Assembly: GCF_005870025.1 (NCBI RefSeq)
Contig: NZ_VATA01000005.1
Span: 124,001-188,000, forward strand
Length of the DNA: 64,000 nt
Origin: Poseidonocella sp. HB161398
GTDB lineage: Bacteria > Pseudomonadota > Alphaproteobacteria > Rhodobacterales > Rhodobacteraceae
Direction of reading: 5' to 3'
A program made the translations under genes and the position numbers. Every line of letters starts with the position of its first letter. The first letter of the stretch is position 1. The notes beneath the pieces were generated by a model. That model did no database searches and had not been told where the DNA came from. It saw only the letters and a list, made by a program, of their open reading frames with translations. Shown piece after piece: positions 44,268 through 52,982 of this stretch.

Positions 44268-45103
44268 GCCTGCACGACCTCGCCGCGCCGCCCCTCGGCG
44301 CCCCCGGCCTCGCCCGCCTGCCGGTGCTGGCCGCGGCCGCTTTCTGCCTCGCCTGCCTTGCCGCCGCCGTCGCCGCGCCGCTGCTTGCGCCCCATGACCC
44401 GGCCGATCTGGTGGCGCTGCCCTGGCAGCCGCCGGGCGACGGCTTCCTCCTCGGCACCGACCAGCTCGGCCGCGACATGCTTTCGCGGATCATCTGGGGG
44501 GCGCGCGTCTCCATCGGCCTCTCGGCGGCGATCACCGCGCTGGCCTTTGCCGTCGGCGTGCCCGCGGGCATGGCGGCCGCCGTGCTGGGCGGCTGGGCCG
44601 ACCAGGCGATGAGCCGGGCCGTCGACCTCTTCATGGCGCTGCCGCCGCTGATCCTGGCGCTGCTGGCGCTTTCGGTCACTGGCACCTCTCTGGTCACGCT
44701 GACGCTGGTCGCGGCCTTCCTCGCCGCGCTCCGGGTGTTCCGGCTGTCGCGCGCGCTGGGGCTCGACCTCGCGACCCGGGATTTCGTCGACATCGCGCGG
44801 CTGCGCGGCGAGGGCACGCTCCGGATCGCCGCCTGCGAGATCCTGCCCAATGCGGCGGGGCCGCTGATCGCCGAGGCGGGCCTGCGCTTCGTCTTCGCCT
44901 TCCTCTTCGTCGCCTCGCTCAGCTTCCTCGGGCTCGGGGTGCAGCCGCCGATGGCCGACTGGGGCGGCATGGTGCGCGAGAATGCCGGCGCGCTGAACTA
45001 TGGCGGCATCGCGCCCCTGGTGCCCGCCGCGGCGATCGCGCTGCTGGCGATTTCGGTGAACCTGCTCGGCGACCGGGCTGCAGGCGGGAGGACGAGCCGA
45101 TGA
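44264..45103 (+). CDS. ABC transporter permease (DppC type)
   Basis: The 279-aa permease has the DppC N-terminal periplasmic motif LLGTDQLGRDMLSRIIWGARVS and an EAA-like loop (DIARLRGEGTLRIAACEILPN). A larger frame upstream is a shadow of the dppB-type gene; the ATGA overlap at 44264 marks the real start. Its stop overlaps the ATPase start. Confidence 0.92.
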   Translation: MSLHDLAAPPLGAPGLARLPVLAAAAFCLACLAAAVAAPLLAPHDPADLVALPWQPPGDGFLLGTDQLGRDMLSRIIWGARVSIGLSAAITALAFAVGVPAGMAAAVLGGWADQAMSRAVDLFMALPPLILALLALSVTGTSLVTLTLVAAFLAALRVFRLSRALGLDLATRDFVDIARLRGEGTLRIAACEILPNAAGPLIAEAGLRFVFAFLFVASLSFLGLGVQPPMADWGGMVRENAGALNYGGIAPLVPAAAIALLAISVNLLGDRAAGGRTSR

Positions 45104-46746
45104 AGCCGGAGCCCGCGATGCAGGTGCCACTCCTCGATATCGACCGGCTGGCGATCGAGGCGCCGGGCAGGGACGGGGCGCCGCTGCGGCTGATCGACGG
45201 CGTGTCGCTGCAGCTGGCGCCGGGCCGGGTGCTGGGGCTGATCGGCGAATCCGGCGCCGGGAAATCCACCCTCGGACTGGCCGCGCTCGGCGTGCTGCGC
45301 GGCGGCCAGCGCGTGGCCTCGGGCGAGGTCCGGCTGGCCGGGCAGGCGCTGGGACGGCTCGATCCGCGCGCCATGCGGCGGCTGCGCGGCCGGGAGGTCG
45401 CCTATGTCGCGCAATCGGCGGCGGCGGCCTTCAACCCGGCGCAGCGGCTGATCGACCAGGTGACCGAGACCGCGCTGGCCTGCGGCATGTCCCGCGCCGA
45501 TGCGCGCGCCCGCGCCACCGGCCTCTTCGCCCGGCTCGGCCTGCCCGATCCGGAGCGTTTCGGCCAGCGCTTCCCGCACCAGGCCTCGGGCGGGCAGCTG
45601 CAGCGGGCGATGACCGCGATGGCAATGTGCGCCGGGCCCCGGCTGATCGTCTTCGACGAGCCGACCACCGCGCTCGACGTCACCACCCAGATCGAGGTCC
45701 TCGTCGCGGTGCGCAGCGCGATCCGCGAAGAGGGCATGGCCGCGCTCTACATCTCGCACGACCTGGCGCTGGTGGCGCAGATGGCCGACGAGATCATGGT
45801 GCTGCGCCATGGCCGCATGGTCGAGCACGGCCCCGTGCGGCAGGTGATCGACGCGCCGAAAAGCCCCTATACGCAGGCGCTGATCGGCGCGCGCGGGCTG
45901 GTCCGGACGCCGCGCCCCGCCGCCCCGCCGATCCTGCAGATCCGCGGGCTCGACGCTGCCTATGGCGAGATGAAGGTGATCGGCGGCCTGACGCTCTGCG
46001 TGCCCGAAGGCGGCACGCTGGCGGTGATCGGCGAGAGCGGCTCGGGCAAGTCGACGCTCGGCCGGGCGATCTGCGGGCTCCTGCCCTGGAGCGCGGGCGA
46101 GATCCGCTTCGCCGGACGGCCGCTCTCTGCGGGGCTGCGCCGCCGGTCGCGCGCGGAGCTGAAGGAGATCCAGCTGATCCACCAGTTGCCCGATCTCGCG
46201 CTGAACCCCCGCCGCAGCGTCGGCGCGGCCATCGGCGCGGCGCTGGAGCGGTTCCGCGGGCTGCGCGGCCGGGCGGCACGCGAAGAGACCGCACGGCTGC
46301 TGGCGCAGGTGGAGCTGGACCCGGGGCTGGCCGCGCGCCTGCCCGGCGCGCTCTCGGGCGGGCAGAAGCAGCGCGTCTGCATCGCCCGGGCGCTGGCCGC
46401 CGAGCCGCGGCTGATCATCTGCGACGAGGTGACGAGCGCGCTCGACCCGCTGATCGCGGAAGGCGTGCTGAAGCTGCTCTCCCGGCTCCAGGCCGAGACC
46501 GGCGCCAGCTATCTCTTCATCACCCATGACTTCGGCGCGGTGGCCTCCATCGCCGACGAGGTCGCGGTGATGCGGCAGGGCTCGCTGGTGGCCTCCGGGC
46601 CGCTGGCCGAGGTCTTTGCCGCCCCGTCCGATCCCTATACCGCGGCGCTGCTCGAGGCGGTGCCGCAGCTTTCCCCCGGCTGGCTCGACGAGATCGCCGC
46701 CCGCCGTTCCCTTCCCGACACTGCAAGGAAAGACCATGCCGTCTGA
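45100..46746 (+). CDS. fused double ABC ATPase (DppD-DppF type)
   Basis: The 548-aa protein contains two complete nucleotide-binding domains in one chain. Domain 1 has Walker A GESGAGKSTLG, signature SGGQLQRAM and Walker B LIVFDEPTTALD. Domain 2 (from about residue 270) has GESGSGKSTLG, SGGQKQRVC and LIICDEVTSALD. Most Dpp/Opp systems use two separate ATPases, but fused forms such as GsiA are known. It powers the transporter encoded upstream. The next gene starts inside its last codons. Confidence 0.93.
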   Translation: MKPEPAMQVPLLDIDRLAIEAPGRDGAPLRLIDGVSLQLAPGRVLGLIGESGAGKSTLGLAALGVLRGGQRVASGEVRLAGQALGRLDPRAMRRLRGREVAYVAQSAAAAFNPAQRLIDQVTETALACGMSRADARARATGLFARLGLPDPERFGQRFPHQASGGQLQRAMTAMAMCAGPRLIVFDEPTTALDVTTQIEVLVAVRSAIREEGMAALYISHDLALVAQMADEIMVLRHGRMVEHGPVRQVIDAPKSPYTQALIGARGLVRTPRPAAPPILQIRGLDAAYGEMKVIGGLTLCVPEGGTLAVIGESGSGKSTLGRAICGLLPWSAGEIRFAGRPLSAGLRRRSRAELKEIQLIHQLPDLALNPRRSVGAAIGAALERFRGLRGRAAREETARLLAQVELDPGLAARLPGALSGGQKQRVCIARALAAEPRLIICDEVTSALDPLIAEGVLKLLSRLQAETGASYLFITHDFGAVASIADEVAVMRQGSLVASGPLAEVFAAPSDPYTAALLEAVPQLSPGWLDEIAARRSLPDTARKDHAV

Positions 46747-47680
46747 CGCAAACGCCCTTCTGATCGCTGCCACCGGCGAGGACCCGGTTCCCTATCGCGA
46801 CGCGCTCAGGGCGCATATGCCCGATCTGGAGATCCATGCCGAGGGCGAGGCCTACGACCCGGCGACGATCGGCTATTCCCTGGTCTGGCAGCCCGCGCCG
46901 GGGCTGATGGCCAGCCTGCCGAACCTGAAGGCGATCTTCTCGATGGGCGCCGGGATCGACCATATCCTGGCCGATCCGGCCCTGCCGGCCGAGGTGCCGA
47001 TCGTCCGGCTGATGCATGACAAGACCCGCGAGCAGATGCGCGACTACGTCCTGCATGCGGTGCTGCACTACTACCGCCAGATGGACGTGGCGGCGGCGCA
47101 GCAGGCGGAGGGCGCCTGGCGCTTCCTGCAGATCCGCGACAAGGCCGCCCTGCCGGTCGGCTTCCTCGGCATGGGCGAGATGGGCCGGGCGGCGGCGACC
47201 GCGCTGGCCGGGCTCGGCTTCACCGTCATGGGCTGGTCGCGCAGCCCGAAGGACATCCCCGGCGTGGAATGCCACAGCGGCGCCGAGGGGCTGGCGGCGA
47301 TGCTGGCGCGCACGCGGTTCCTGATCTCCGTCCTGCCCGCGACGCCGGACACGGTCGGGCTGCTCGACGCGGCGCTCTTCGCGCAGCTGCCGCGGGGCGC
47401 GGTGGTCGTCAATCTCGGCCGCGGCAACCACCTTGTCGCCGGCGACCTGCTGGCGGCGCTGGACAGCGGCCAGGTGGGCGCGGCGACGCTCGATGTCTTC
47501 GACCCCGAGCCGGTGCCCGCGGACAGCCCGTTCTGGACCCATCCCGGGGTGCGCCTGACCCCGCATATCGGCAGCGACGGCAATGCCGCGATCTGCGGCG
47601 AGGCGGTCAGCGAGAACATCCGGCGGATGTCGGCCGGGGGCGCGCCCGCGCCGCTGGGCGACCGCGCGCGCGGCTACTGA
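46736..47680 (+). CDS. D-2-hydroxyacid dehydrogenase (GhrA-like)
   Basis: The 314-aa NAD(P)-dependent reductase of the glyoxylate/hydroxypyruvate type has FSMGAGIDHIL, the nucleotide motif GFLGMGEMGRAAA, and catalytic Arg in VNLGRGNHLV, Glu in DVFDPEPVP and His in TPHIGS. It reduces a 2-oxoacid or glyoxylate, possibly an end product of the amine pathway. The start overlaps the ATPase gene by 11 bases and has AAGGAAAG. Confidence 0.9.
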   Translation: MPSDANALLIAATGEDPVPYRDALRAHMPDLEIHAEGEAYDPATIGYSLVWQPAPGLMASLPNLKAIFSMGAGIDHILADPALPAEVPIVRLMHDKTREQMRDYVLHAVLHYYRQMDVAAAQQAEGAWRFLQIRDKAALPVGFLGMGEMGRAAATALAGLGFTVMGWSRSPKDIPGVECHSGAEGLAAMLARTRFLISVLPATPDTVGLLDAALFAQLPRGAVVVNLGRGNHLVAGDLLAALDSGQVGAATLDVFDPEPVPADSPFWTHPGVRLTPHIGSDGNAAICGEAVSENIRRMSAGGAPAPLGDRARGY

Positions 47681-47691
47681 AGGAGAGCGGC

Positions 47692-48051
47692 ATGGACGCG
47701 AAATACCTGGTGATCGACGCGCAGGCGCCCGGCGTGGCGCCGGTGGCAGGCAGCCCGGCGGCAGAGCGGGTGATCGAGGGCGCGCCCTCGAACCTGACCT
47801 GGGATCTCGAGCGCAGCCCGGACGGCAAGGTGGAGACCGGCGTCTGGGAAGTCGCCCCCGGCGCCTGGCATGTCGTGAAGGACGCCTGGGAATTCATGCA
47901 CGTGATCTCGGGGCATTCCGAGATCACCGACGCGCAGAGCGGCGAGACGGTCACGCTGCGGGCCGGGTCGAGCTTCGTGATGCGCCCCGGCTTCCGCGGC
48001 GTCTGGCGGGTGATCGAGCCGACGCGGAAGGTCTGGGTGACCTACGGCTGA
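47692..48051 (+). CDS. cupin-domain protein
   Basis: A small 119-aa single-domain cupin (Cupin_3/EutQ-like): GVWEVAPGAWHVVKDAWEFMHVISGHSEITD and the second motif GSSFVMRPGFRGVWRV. Such proteins often bind a metal or sugar-acid-like ligand and act as isomerases or regulators. It is the last gene of the amine operon, 11 bases after the reductase, with AAGGAGAG. Its specific role is unknown. Confidence 0.85.
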   Translation: MDAKYLVIDAQAPGVAPVAGSPAAERVIEGAPSNLTWDLERSPDGKVETGVWEVAPGAWHVVKDAWEFMHVISGHSEITDAQSGETVTLRAGSSFVMRPGFRGVWRVIEPTRKVWVTYG

Positions 48052-48677
48052 GACCGGCCGCGCTCGGTCCGCGGACCCTTCCCCCTGCAGGGAGCCCGCG
48101 GGCGCGTGCACAGCGCGGAGCCCCGTGCAGGAACCGGAAATCGGGCCAGTTCGGCGGCGCGGTGCGAGGCGGAAGGCGGGCCCGTCTGCCGCGATTTTCC
48201 CGCATCGCGCGGTGGTGGCATGATTGGTGTCCGTGCGGGCCGCCCCGGCCCTGCGGCCGGCCCTCTGCCAGCTGGCACCGCGGCCCTTTGGGGTCCGTTG
48301 CCGGGTCGGGTCCAGCCGGCCTCTGCCGGCTGCGGCGGCGCCCGGCCGGAAGTCCGCTTGCCTGCGGGGCCTTCCGGCAAGGCCATCAGCGTCGGCGGCC
48401 AATGCAAGGCTGCACCATGTCCGGATCGGGGTGCCGCGCGACAGCACCGGGCTCCGGCATGTCCGCCGCGGCAAGCACCGGATGGCGGCGGGACACCCGC
48501 GCAAGACGATCGCGGCAGGGCTCTGCGGAGGAAGCCTCCCGGATTGCATGCACGCGGCGGCAGGGAGGGCAGCCCATGCCCTCGCCGGGGACAGGGCCGC
48601 GAGCGCCAACTCCGGCCGGAGCCTTGGCCGCCCAGGCAGGCGCGGGGAGGGCCGCGCCCCCGGAAGCGCGCGGCCCG
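48052..48677. other. gene-free gap between amine and polyol modules
   Basis: About 630 bases between two convergent operons. No gene or clean hairpin was found. A GGTCCGCGGACC palindrome just after the cupin stop (about 48076) may help end that transcript. Confidence 0.4.
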
Positions 48678-49748
48678 TCAGGCCCCGAGGCGGCGCTCTG
48701 TCGCGGCGTCGAAGAGATGGACGCGCTCGGGCGGGATCGCGAGCGCGATATGCTGGCCCTGCCGCACCTGGAAATTCCTGGGCGCGGTGGAGACGATGTC
48801 GACCCCGGCAGCCCTCACATGCAGGTTCTGGTCCGCGCCGGTCTTCTCGGCCAGGGTCAGCGTGCCCTGGACCGCGCCGTTCTCCGCCGGATGCAGGTCC
48901 GAGGGCCGCAGCCCGGCGATCGTCCGGCGCCCGAGATGCCGCGCCATCGGCGCGGGCAGGGGCGCCGCGACCCCTTCGGCCAGGAAGATCGGCGCCCCCT
49001 CCCGCTCGCCGATCTCGCCTTCGATGAAGTTCATCGAGGGCGAGCCGACGAAATCGGCGGCATATTTCGACACCGGCCGGTCGTAGAGCTCGTCCGGCGT
49101 GCCGACCTGCTCCACCTTTCCGCCCTTCATCAGCACGATCTTGTCGGCCATGGTCATCGCCTCGATCTGGTCATGGGTGACATAGATCGTCGTCGCGCCC
49201 TGGCGGTCGTGGAGCTGGCGGATCTCGACGCGCATATGGGCGCGGAGCTTGGCATCGAGGTTCGAGAGCGGCTCGTCGAACAGGAAGACCTCGGCGTCGC
49301 GCACCATGGCGCGGCCCATGGCGACGCGCTGGCGCTGGCCGCCCGACAGCTCGCGCGGATAGCGGTCGAGATAGTCGGTCAGGTTCAGCACCTCGGCCGC
49401 GGCGCCCACCTTGCGCTTCACCTCCGCCTCGGGCGCCTTCTTCACCCGCAGCGAGAAGGCGATGTTCTCGAAGACCTTCATCGTCGGATAGAGCGCGTAG
49501 TTCTGGAACACCATCGCGATGTCGCGGTCCTTCGGCGGGCGGTCGTTGACGCGGGCGCCGCCGATCATCAGGTCGCCCGCGGTGATGGTCTCGAGCCCCG
49601 CGGTCATCCGCAGGAGCGTGGTCTTGCCGCAGCCGGAGGAGCCGAGCAGCACGGCGAATTCGCCGTCGGCGATGTCGAGCTCGACATCGCGCATCACCTC
49701 GACGGCGCCGTAGCTCTTGGCGATCTTGCGGTAGGAAACCTGGGCCAT
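48678..49748 (-). CDS. sugar ABC transporter ATPase (UgpC/MalK type)
   Basis: The 356-aa ATPase has Walker A GSSGCGKTTLLRM, Q-loop VFQNYALYP, signature SGGQRQRVAMGRAMV, Walker B VFLFDEPLSNLDAKLR and a C-terminal regulatory OB-type domain (GLRPSDLHPAENG). It energises the two permeases encoded further up the same operon. It is the last gene of the leftward nine-gene operon, 10 bases after the dehydrogenase gene. Length matches UgpC/MalK (about 355-370). Confidence 0.93.
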   Translation of the reverse strand: MAQVSYRKIAKSYGAVEVMRDVELDIADGEFAVLLGSSGCGKTTLLRMTAGLETITAGDLMIGGARVNDRPPKDRDIAMVFQNYALYPTMKVFENIAFSLRVKKAPEAEVKRKVGAAAEVLNLTDYLDRYPRELSGGQRQRVAMGRAMVRDAEVFLFDEPLSNLDAKLRAHMRVEIRQLHDRQGATTIYVTHDQIEAMTMADKIVLMKGGKVEQVGTPDELYDRPVSKYAADFVGSPSMNFIEGEIGEREGAPIFLAEGVAAPLPAPMARHLGRRTIAGLRPSDLHPAENGAVQGTLTLAEKTGADQNLHVRAAGVDIVSTAPRNFQVRQGQHIALAIPPERVHLFDAATERRLGA

Positions 49749-49758
49749 GTGCGTTCTC

Positions 49759-50484
49759 TCAATATGTCTGGCGGGTCGGCGTCAGGACGATCTCCTGCAC
49801 CAGCGCGTTCTGCGGCATCTGGTAGGCGGCCAGGATCAGGCCGGCGCAGTGCTCCGCCCCGATGCCGCCGCCCATCTTCGCCTTGTTGGCCCGGTAGGCC
49901 GCGAGCGTGTCCGGATCGGTGACGCCCGAGAGCACCTCGGTCTCGATCACGCCGGGGCTGACGACGACGACCCGCACGTCATGCCCGGCGAGGTAGCCGC
50001 GCAGCGACTCCGCCACGGCATGGGTGAAGAACTTGGTGCCGCAATAGACCGTGTGGTCGGGATAGACCTTGCGGCCGGCGATCGAGGACATGATGACGAT
50101 GGTGCCGCGGCGCCGGGCCATCATGCCGTTCATCACCGCCTTGACCGTGTTCATCACGCCCTTGGCGTTGATGTCGATCATCTCGTCCCATTCCGCCGGA
50201 TCCTGGCGCGAGATGTCGGCGAGCCGCGCGAGCCCGGCATTGGCGAAGATCATGTCGGCGGGGCCGTGCAGCGCCTCCGCCTCGGCGACGGCGGCATTGA
50301 TCGCTTCGCGGTCGCGGACATCCACGGCGCGGCAGACCGAGCGGGGCAGGGCCTCGGCCTCCATCCGCGCGACGCGGCGCGCCATCATCAGCACGGGATG
50401 GCCTGCGGCCGAGAAGGCGCGGGCGGTGGCGAGGCCGATCCCCGAGCTCGCGCCGGTGACCGCCACCAGGGGTTTGGGGTCCAT
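49759..50484 (-). CDS. short-chain dehydrogenase/reductase
   Basis: The 241-aa classical SDR has the cofactor motif TGASSGIG, NAG (FANAGLA), catalytic Ser in IMSSIAG and the YxxxK motif YCGTKF. It closely resembles the YdfG/serine-dehydrogenase-like group. It probably oxidises or reduces the polyol or a pathway intermediate. It lies between the binding-protein and ATPase genes, and a strong hairpin separates it from the binding-protein gene. Ribosome site GGAGGGCC. Confidence 0.9.
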   Translation of the reverse strand: MDPKPLVAVTGASSGIGLATARAFSAAGHPVLMMARRVARMEAEALPRSVCRAVDVRDREAINAAVAEAEALHGPADMIFANAGLARLADISRQDPAEWDEMIDINAKGVMNTVKAVMNGMMARRRGTIVIMSSIAGRKVYPDHTVYCGTKFFTHAVAESLRGYLAGHDVRVVVVSPGVIETEVLSGVTDPDTLAAYRANKAKMGGGIGAEHCAGLILAAYQMPQNALVQEIVLTPTRQTY

Positions 50485-50514
50485 TTGGCCCTCCGTTGCG
50501 TTCCGGAACTGGAC

Positions 50515-50538
50515 GGGGGCGGCCGCCGGGCCGCCCCC
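50515..50538 (-). terminator. intercistronic hairpin after the sugar-binding protein gene
   Basis: GGGGGCGGCC-GCCG-GGCCGCCCCC is a perfect 10-bp stem with a 4-base loop between the binding-protein stop and the dehydrogenase start. Hairpins here commonly stabilise the binding-protein message and reduce downstream transcription, raising binding protein over other subunits. Whether it terminates fully is not clear. Confidence 0.6.
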
Positions 50539-50548
50539 GGGGGGAGGA

Positions 50549-52048
50549 TCACATGGCGGCGAGCCTGTCGGTCTCCTTCGCGATCTGGTCCATGCACTCC
50601 TTCGCGCTGGCGATCTCGCCGGCGAAGTAGCGGCCGAGATTGACCGGGATCGTGTCCGAGGAGATCTGCGCCCAGGCGGGCAGGTCCGGCTCGGAGCCCA
50701 TGTCGCTGGCGATGGTCTCGCGCACCACGTCGAGATGGCGCGTCGTGCCCGCGCCGACCCGGCGGTTGGCGATCACGCGCGGATCGTCATAGACCGAGTT
50801 GCGCGTCGGGCCGGTGCCGCCGCCCAGCGTGGTGATCAGCGCCTGGGTGTCCGCCGAGGTCGCCCATTGCATGAAGATCCACGCGGCATCCGGGTTCTTC
50901 GAGTTGCGCGACACCGCCAGCGAGCTGCCGCCCTGGTGGCCGACGCCGGGGATCTCGCCGAAGCCGCACTCGCCGGGCGTGCGCAGGCTGGCGGGCTTCG
51001 GGCAGCGGACCGCCTCCATCAGCCCCGAGATCTTGGTCGAGGCCGGGTCGTCGAAATAGGGGAAGAACTCGCCCCAGCTCAGCATCGTCGCCGCGACGCC
51101 CTGGGCGATGGCCTGGCCCTGGCCGTCCCAGGTCCAGGAGGTGGCGCCGGGCGGCATCGTCTTGTGCAGCCGGTCGTAATAGGCCATCGCCGCCAGCCCG
51201 GCCTCGTCATTGCCCGAGAACTTGCCGTCCTTGTCGAAGATCGAGCCGCCATTGCCCCAGAGGATCGAGGTCCATTCGCATTCCAGGCTGTAATGCCCGG
51301 ATTTCATCTGGCCCGCCGCGCCGTAGAGCTTCGGCCCCATCTCGCTGGTGATCGCCTCGGACTGGGTCAGCCATTCCTCCATCGTGGCCGGCGCCTGGAA
51401 GCCCATCTGCTCGTAGATGTCCTTGCGGTACATCATGATGAAGATCGGGATGTCGTAGGGCACGCCCACCATCCGGTCCTCGTAGCGGCAGATGCCGTCG
51501 ACCAGCGCGGGCAGGAAGTCCGAGATGTCGTAGCCCGGCATGGCGAGGTCGGGCTTGGCGTCGATCTGCTCGCGCGGGTCGAACACGTCGCGGCTGATCG
51601 AGGCGGCCCAGGACTGGTCGACATAGTAGAGGTCGTAGGTGCCGAGCTGCGAGGCGACGTCGAGCGTCAGCTTCTGCAGCACCTGCTCCAGCGGCAGGAT
51701 CTCGATCTCCACCTTCATGCCCGAGGCCTCCTCGAAGAACTTCTTCAGGCTGCCGTTCAGGACGTTCGATGGCGGAGTGGATTCCGTGGCGAGCTTCAGC
51801 GTCGTGCCGCGGAACGGGGCCGAGACCTCCTTGACCCAGGCGAGGTTCTCGGCCGAGGGCATCAGGTCGTCATCCGAGGCCGCCCAGGCCGGGCTGCCGA
51901 GGAACGGGCGGGCGATGCCCGAGCCGAGCGCGGCGGCGCCGAGGCCGAGCTGCGCCGCGACGCCGAGGAAGCGGCGGCGGTTCATCCGGCCCTTCACGTA
52001 GTCGTCCACGGCGCGCGCGAGATATTGCTTGCGGTCGCTGTCTTTCAT
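50549..52048 (-). CDS. sugar/polyol ABC transporter substrate-binding protein
   Basis: The 499-aa extracellular solute-binding protein of family 1 has a Tat-type leader (NRRRFLGVAAQLGLGAAALGSG). The mature core includes FRGTTLKLATESTPPS, VEIEILPLEQVLQKLTLDVASQLGTYDLYYVD and WIFMQWATS. Length and sequence suggest the MalE/UgpB-like clan rather than a small-sugar binder. It supplies the permeases encoded upstream (52119-53920). Very strong ribosome site AAGGGAGGACACC; an AT-rich 70-base gap before it may hold an extra promoter. Confidence 0.92.
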   Translation of the reverse strand: MKDSDRKQYLARAVDDYVKGRMNRRRFLGVAAQLGLGAAALGSGIARPFLGSPAWAASDDDLMPSAENLAWVKEVSAPFRGTTLKLATESTPPSNVLNGSLKKFFEEASGMKVEIEILPLEQVLQKLTLDVASQLGTYDLYYVDQSWAASISRDVFDPREQIDAKPDLAMPGYDISDFLPALVDGICRYEDRMVGVPYDIPIFIMMYRKDIYEQMGFQAPATMEEWLTQSEAITSEMGPKLYGAAGQMKSGHYSLECEWTSILWGNGGSIFDKDGKFSGNDEAGLAAMAYYDRLHKTMPPGATSWTWDGQGQAIAQGVAATMLSWGEFFPYFDDPASTKISGLMEAVRCPKPASLRTPGECGFGEIPGVGHQGGSSLAVSRNSKNPDAAWIFMQWATSADTQALITTLGGGTGPTRNSVYDDPRVIANRRVGAGTTRHLDVVRETIASDMGSEPDLPAWAQISSDTIPVNLGRYFAGEIASAKECMDQIAKETDRLAAM

Positions 52049-52118
52049 GGTGTCCTCCCTTGAAATGGCGTTTCCGTCGTTTTTCTTGATCTTGTTTCTT
52101 GTCGTTATTGCGGCGCGC

Positions 52119-52982
52119 TCACTGCTTGAGCGAACCGAGGGTCAGGCCCCGCACCAGCTGTTTCTGGACGAGCAGGACGAAGAGGAAGGCCGGCGCCATC
52201 GCGGCAACGCCGAGCGCGGCCATGTTGCCCCAGGCGGTTCCGGTCGAGGTGACGAAGGTCGAGGAGACGACCGGCACGGTCTTCAGCCCGGTCTGGGTCA
52301 GCGTCAGCACGAACAGGAACTCGGTCCAGGAGAAGATGAAGCAGAGCACTGCCGTGGCGGCGATCCCGCCCTTGGCCATCGGCAGCACCACGCGGCGGAA
52401 GATGTACCAGCGCGAGGCGCCGTCGATCACCGCGCTCTCGTCGATCTCAAGCGGGATGTCGTCGAAGAAGGACTTCATCAGCAGCACGGCCAGCGGCAGG
52501 TTCATCACCGCATGGATGAGGATCACGCCGAGATAGCTGTCGAGCAGTCCGATGTCCTTGTAGATGAAGAACATCGGGATCGCGACCGCCACCGGCGGCA
52601 TCATCCGGGTCGAGAGCACCCAGCTGACATAGTGGTGGCGGGCGCGGAACTTCATCCGGCTGAGCGCATAGGAGGCCAGCGTCGCGATCGTCACGGCCAG
52701 GAGCGTCGAGAAGACCGCGATGACGATGCTGTCCCAGAGCCGCGGCCCCATGTTGAAATTGCCGCCGCCGACCAGGTTGCCGCCGAGGCTGAGCCCGAAG
52801 ACCTCGTTGAAGTTGTTCAGCGTCGGGGTGAAATTCGCCAGCCGCGGCGGCAGGTCGAAGATCTCGCGCGCCTCCTTGAAGGCCACCGTGATCCAGAAGA
52901 ACAGCGGGAAGACGAAGAGCGCGACGACGCCCCAGGCGAGGACCGCGCGCGCCGCGGCCCGGGAACGGGATTGAACGATCAC
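52119..52982 (-). CDS. sugar ABC transporter permease (MalG/UgpE type)
   Basis: The 287-aa permease has six helices and the EAA loop (DESAVIDGASRWYIFRRVVLPMAKGG). The GTG start at 52982 overlaps the stop of the first permease (GTGA), so the two are coupled. A longer apparent frame upstream is a shadow of the partner permease. It ends LTLGSLKQ, a typical MalG-family tail. Confidence 0.92.
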   Translation of the reverse strand: MIVQSRSRAAARAVLAWGVVALFVFPLFFWITVAFKEAREIFDLPPRLANFTPTLNNFNEVFGLSLGGNLVGGGNFNMGPRLWDSIVIAVFSTLLAVTIATLASYALSRMKFRARHHYVSWVLSTRMMPPVAVAIPMFFIYKDIGLLDSYLGVILIHAVMNLPLAVLLMKSFFDDIPLEIDESAVIDGASRWYIFRRVVLPMAKGGIAATAVLCFIFSWTEFLFVLTLTQTGLKTVPVVSSTFVTSTGTAWGNMAALGVAAMAPAFLFVLLVQKQLVRGLTLGSLKQ

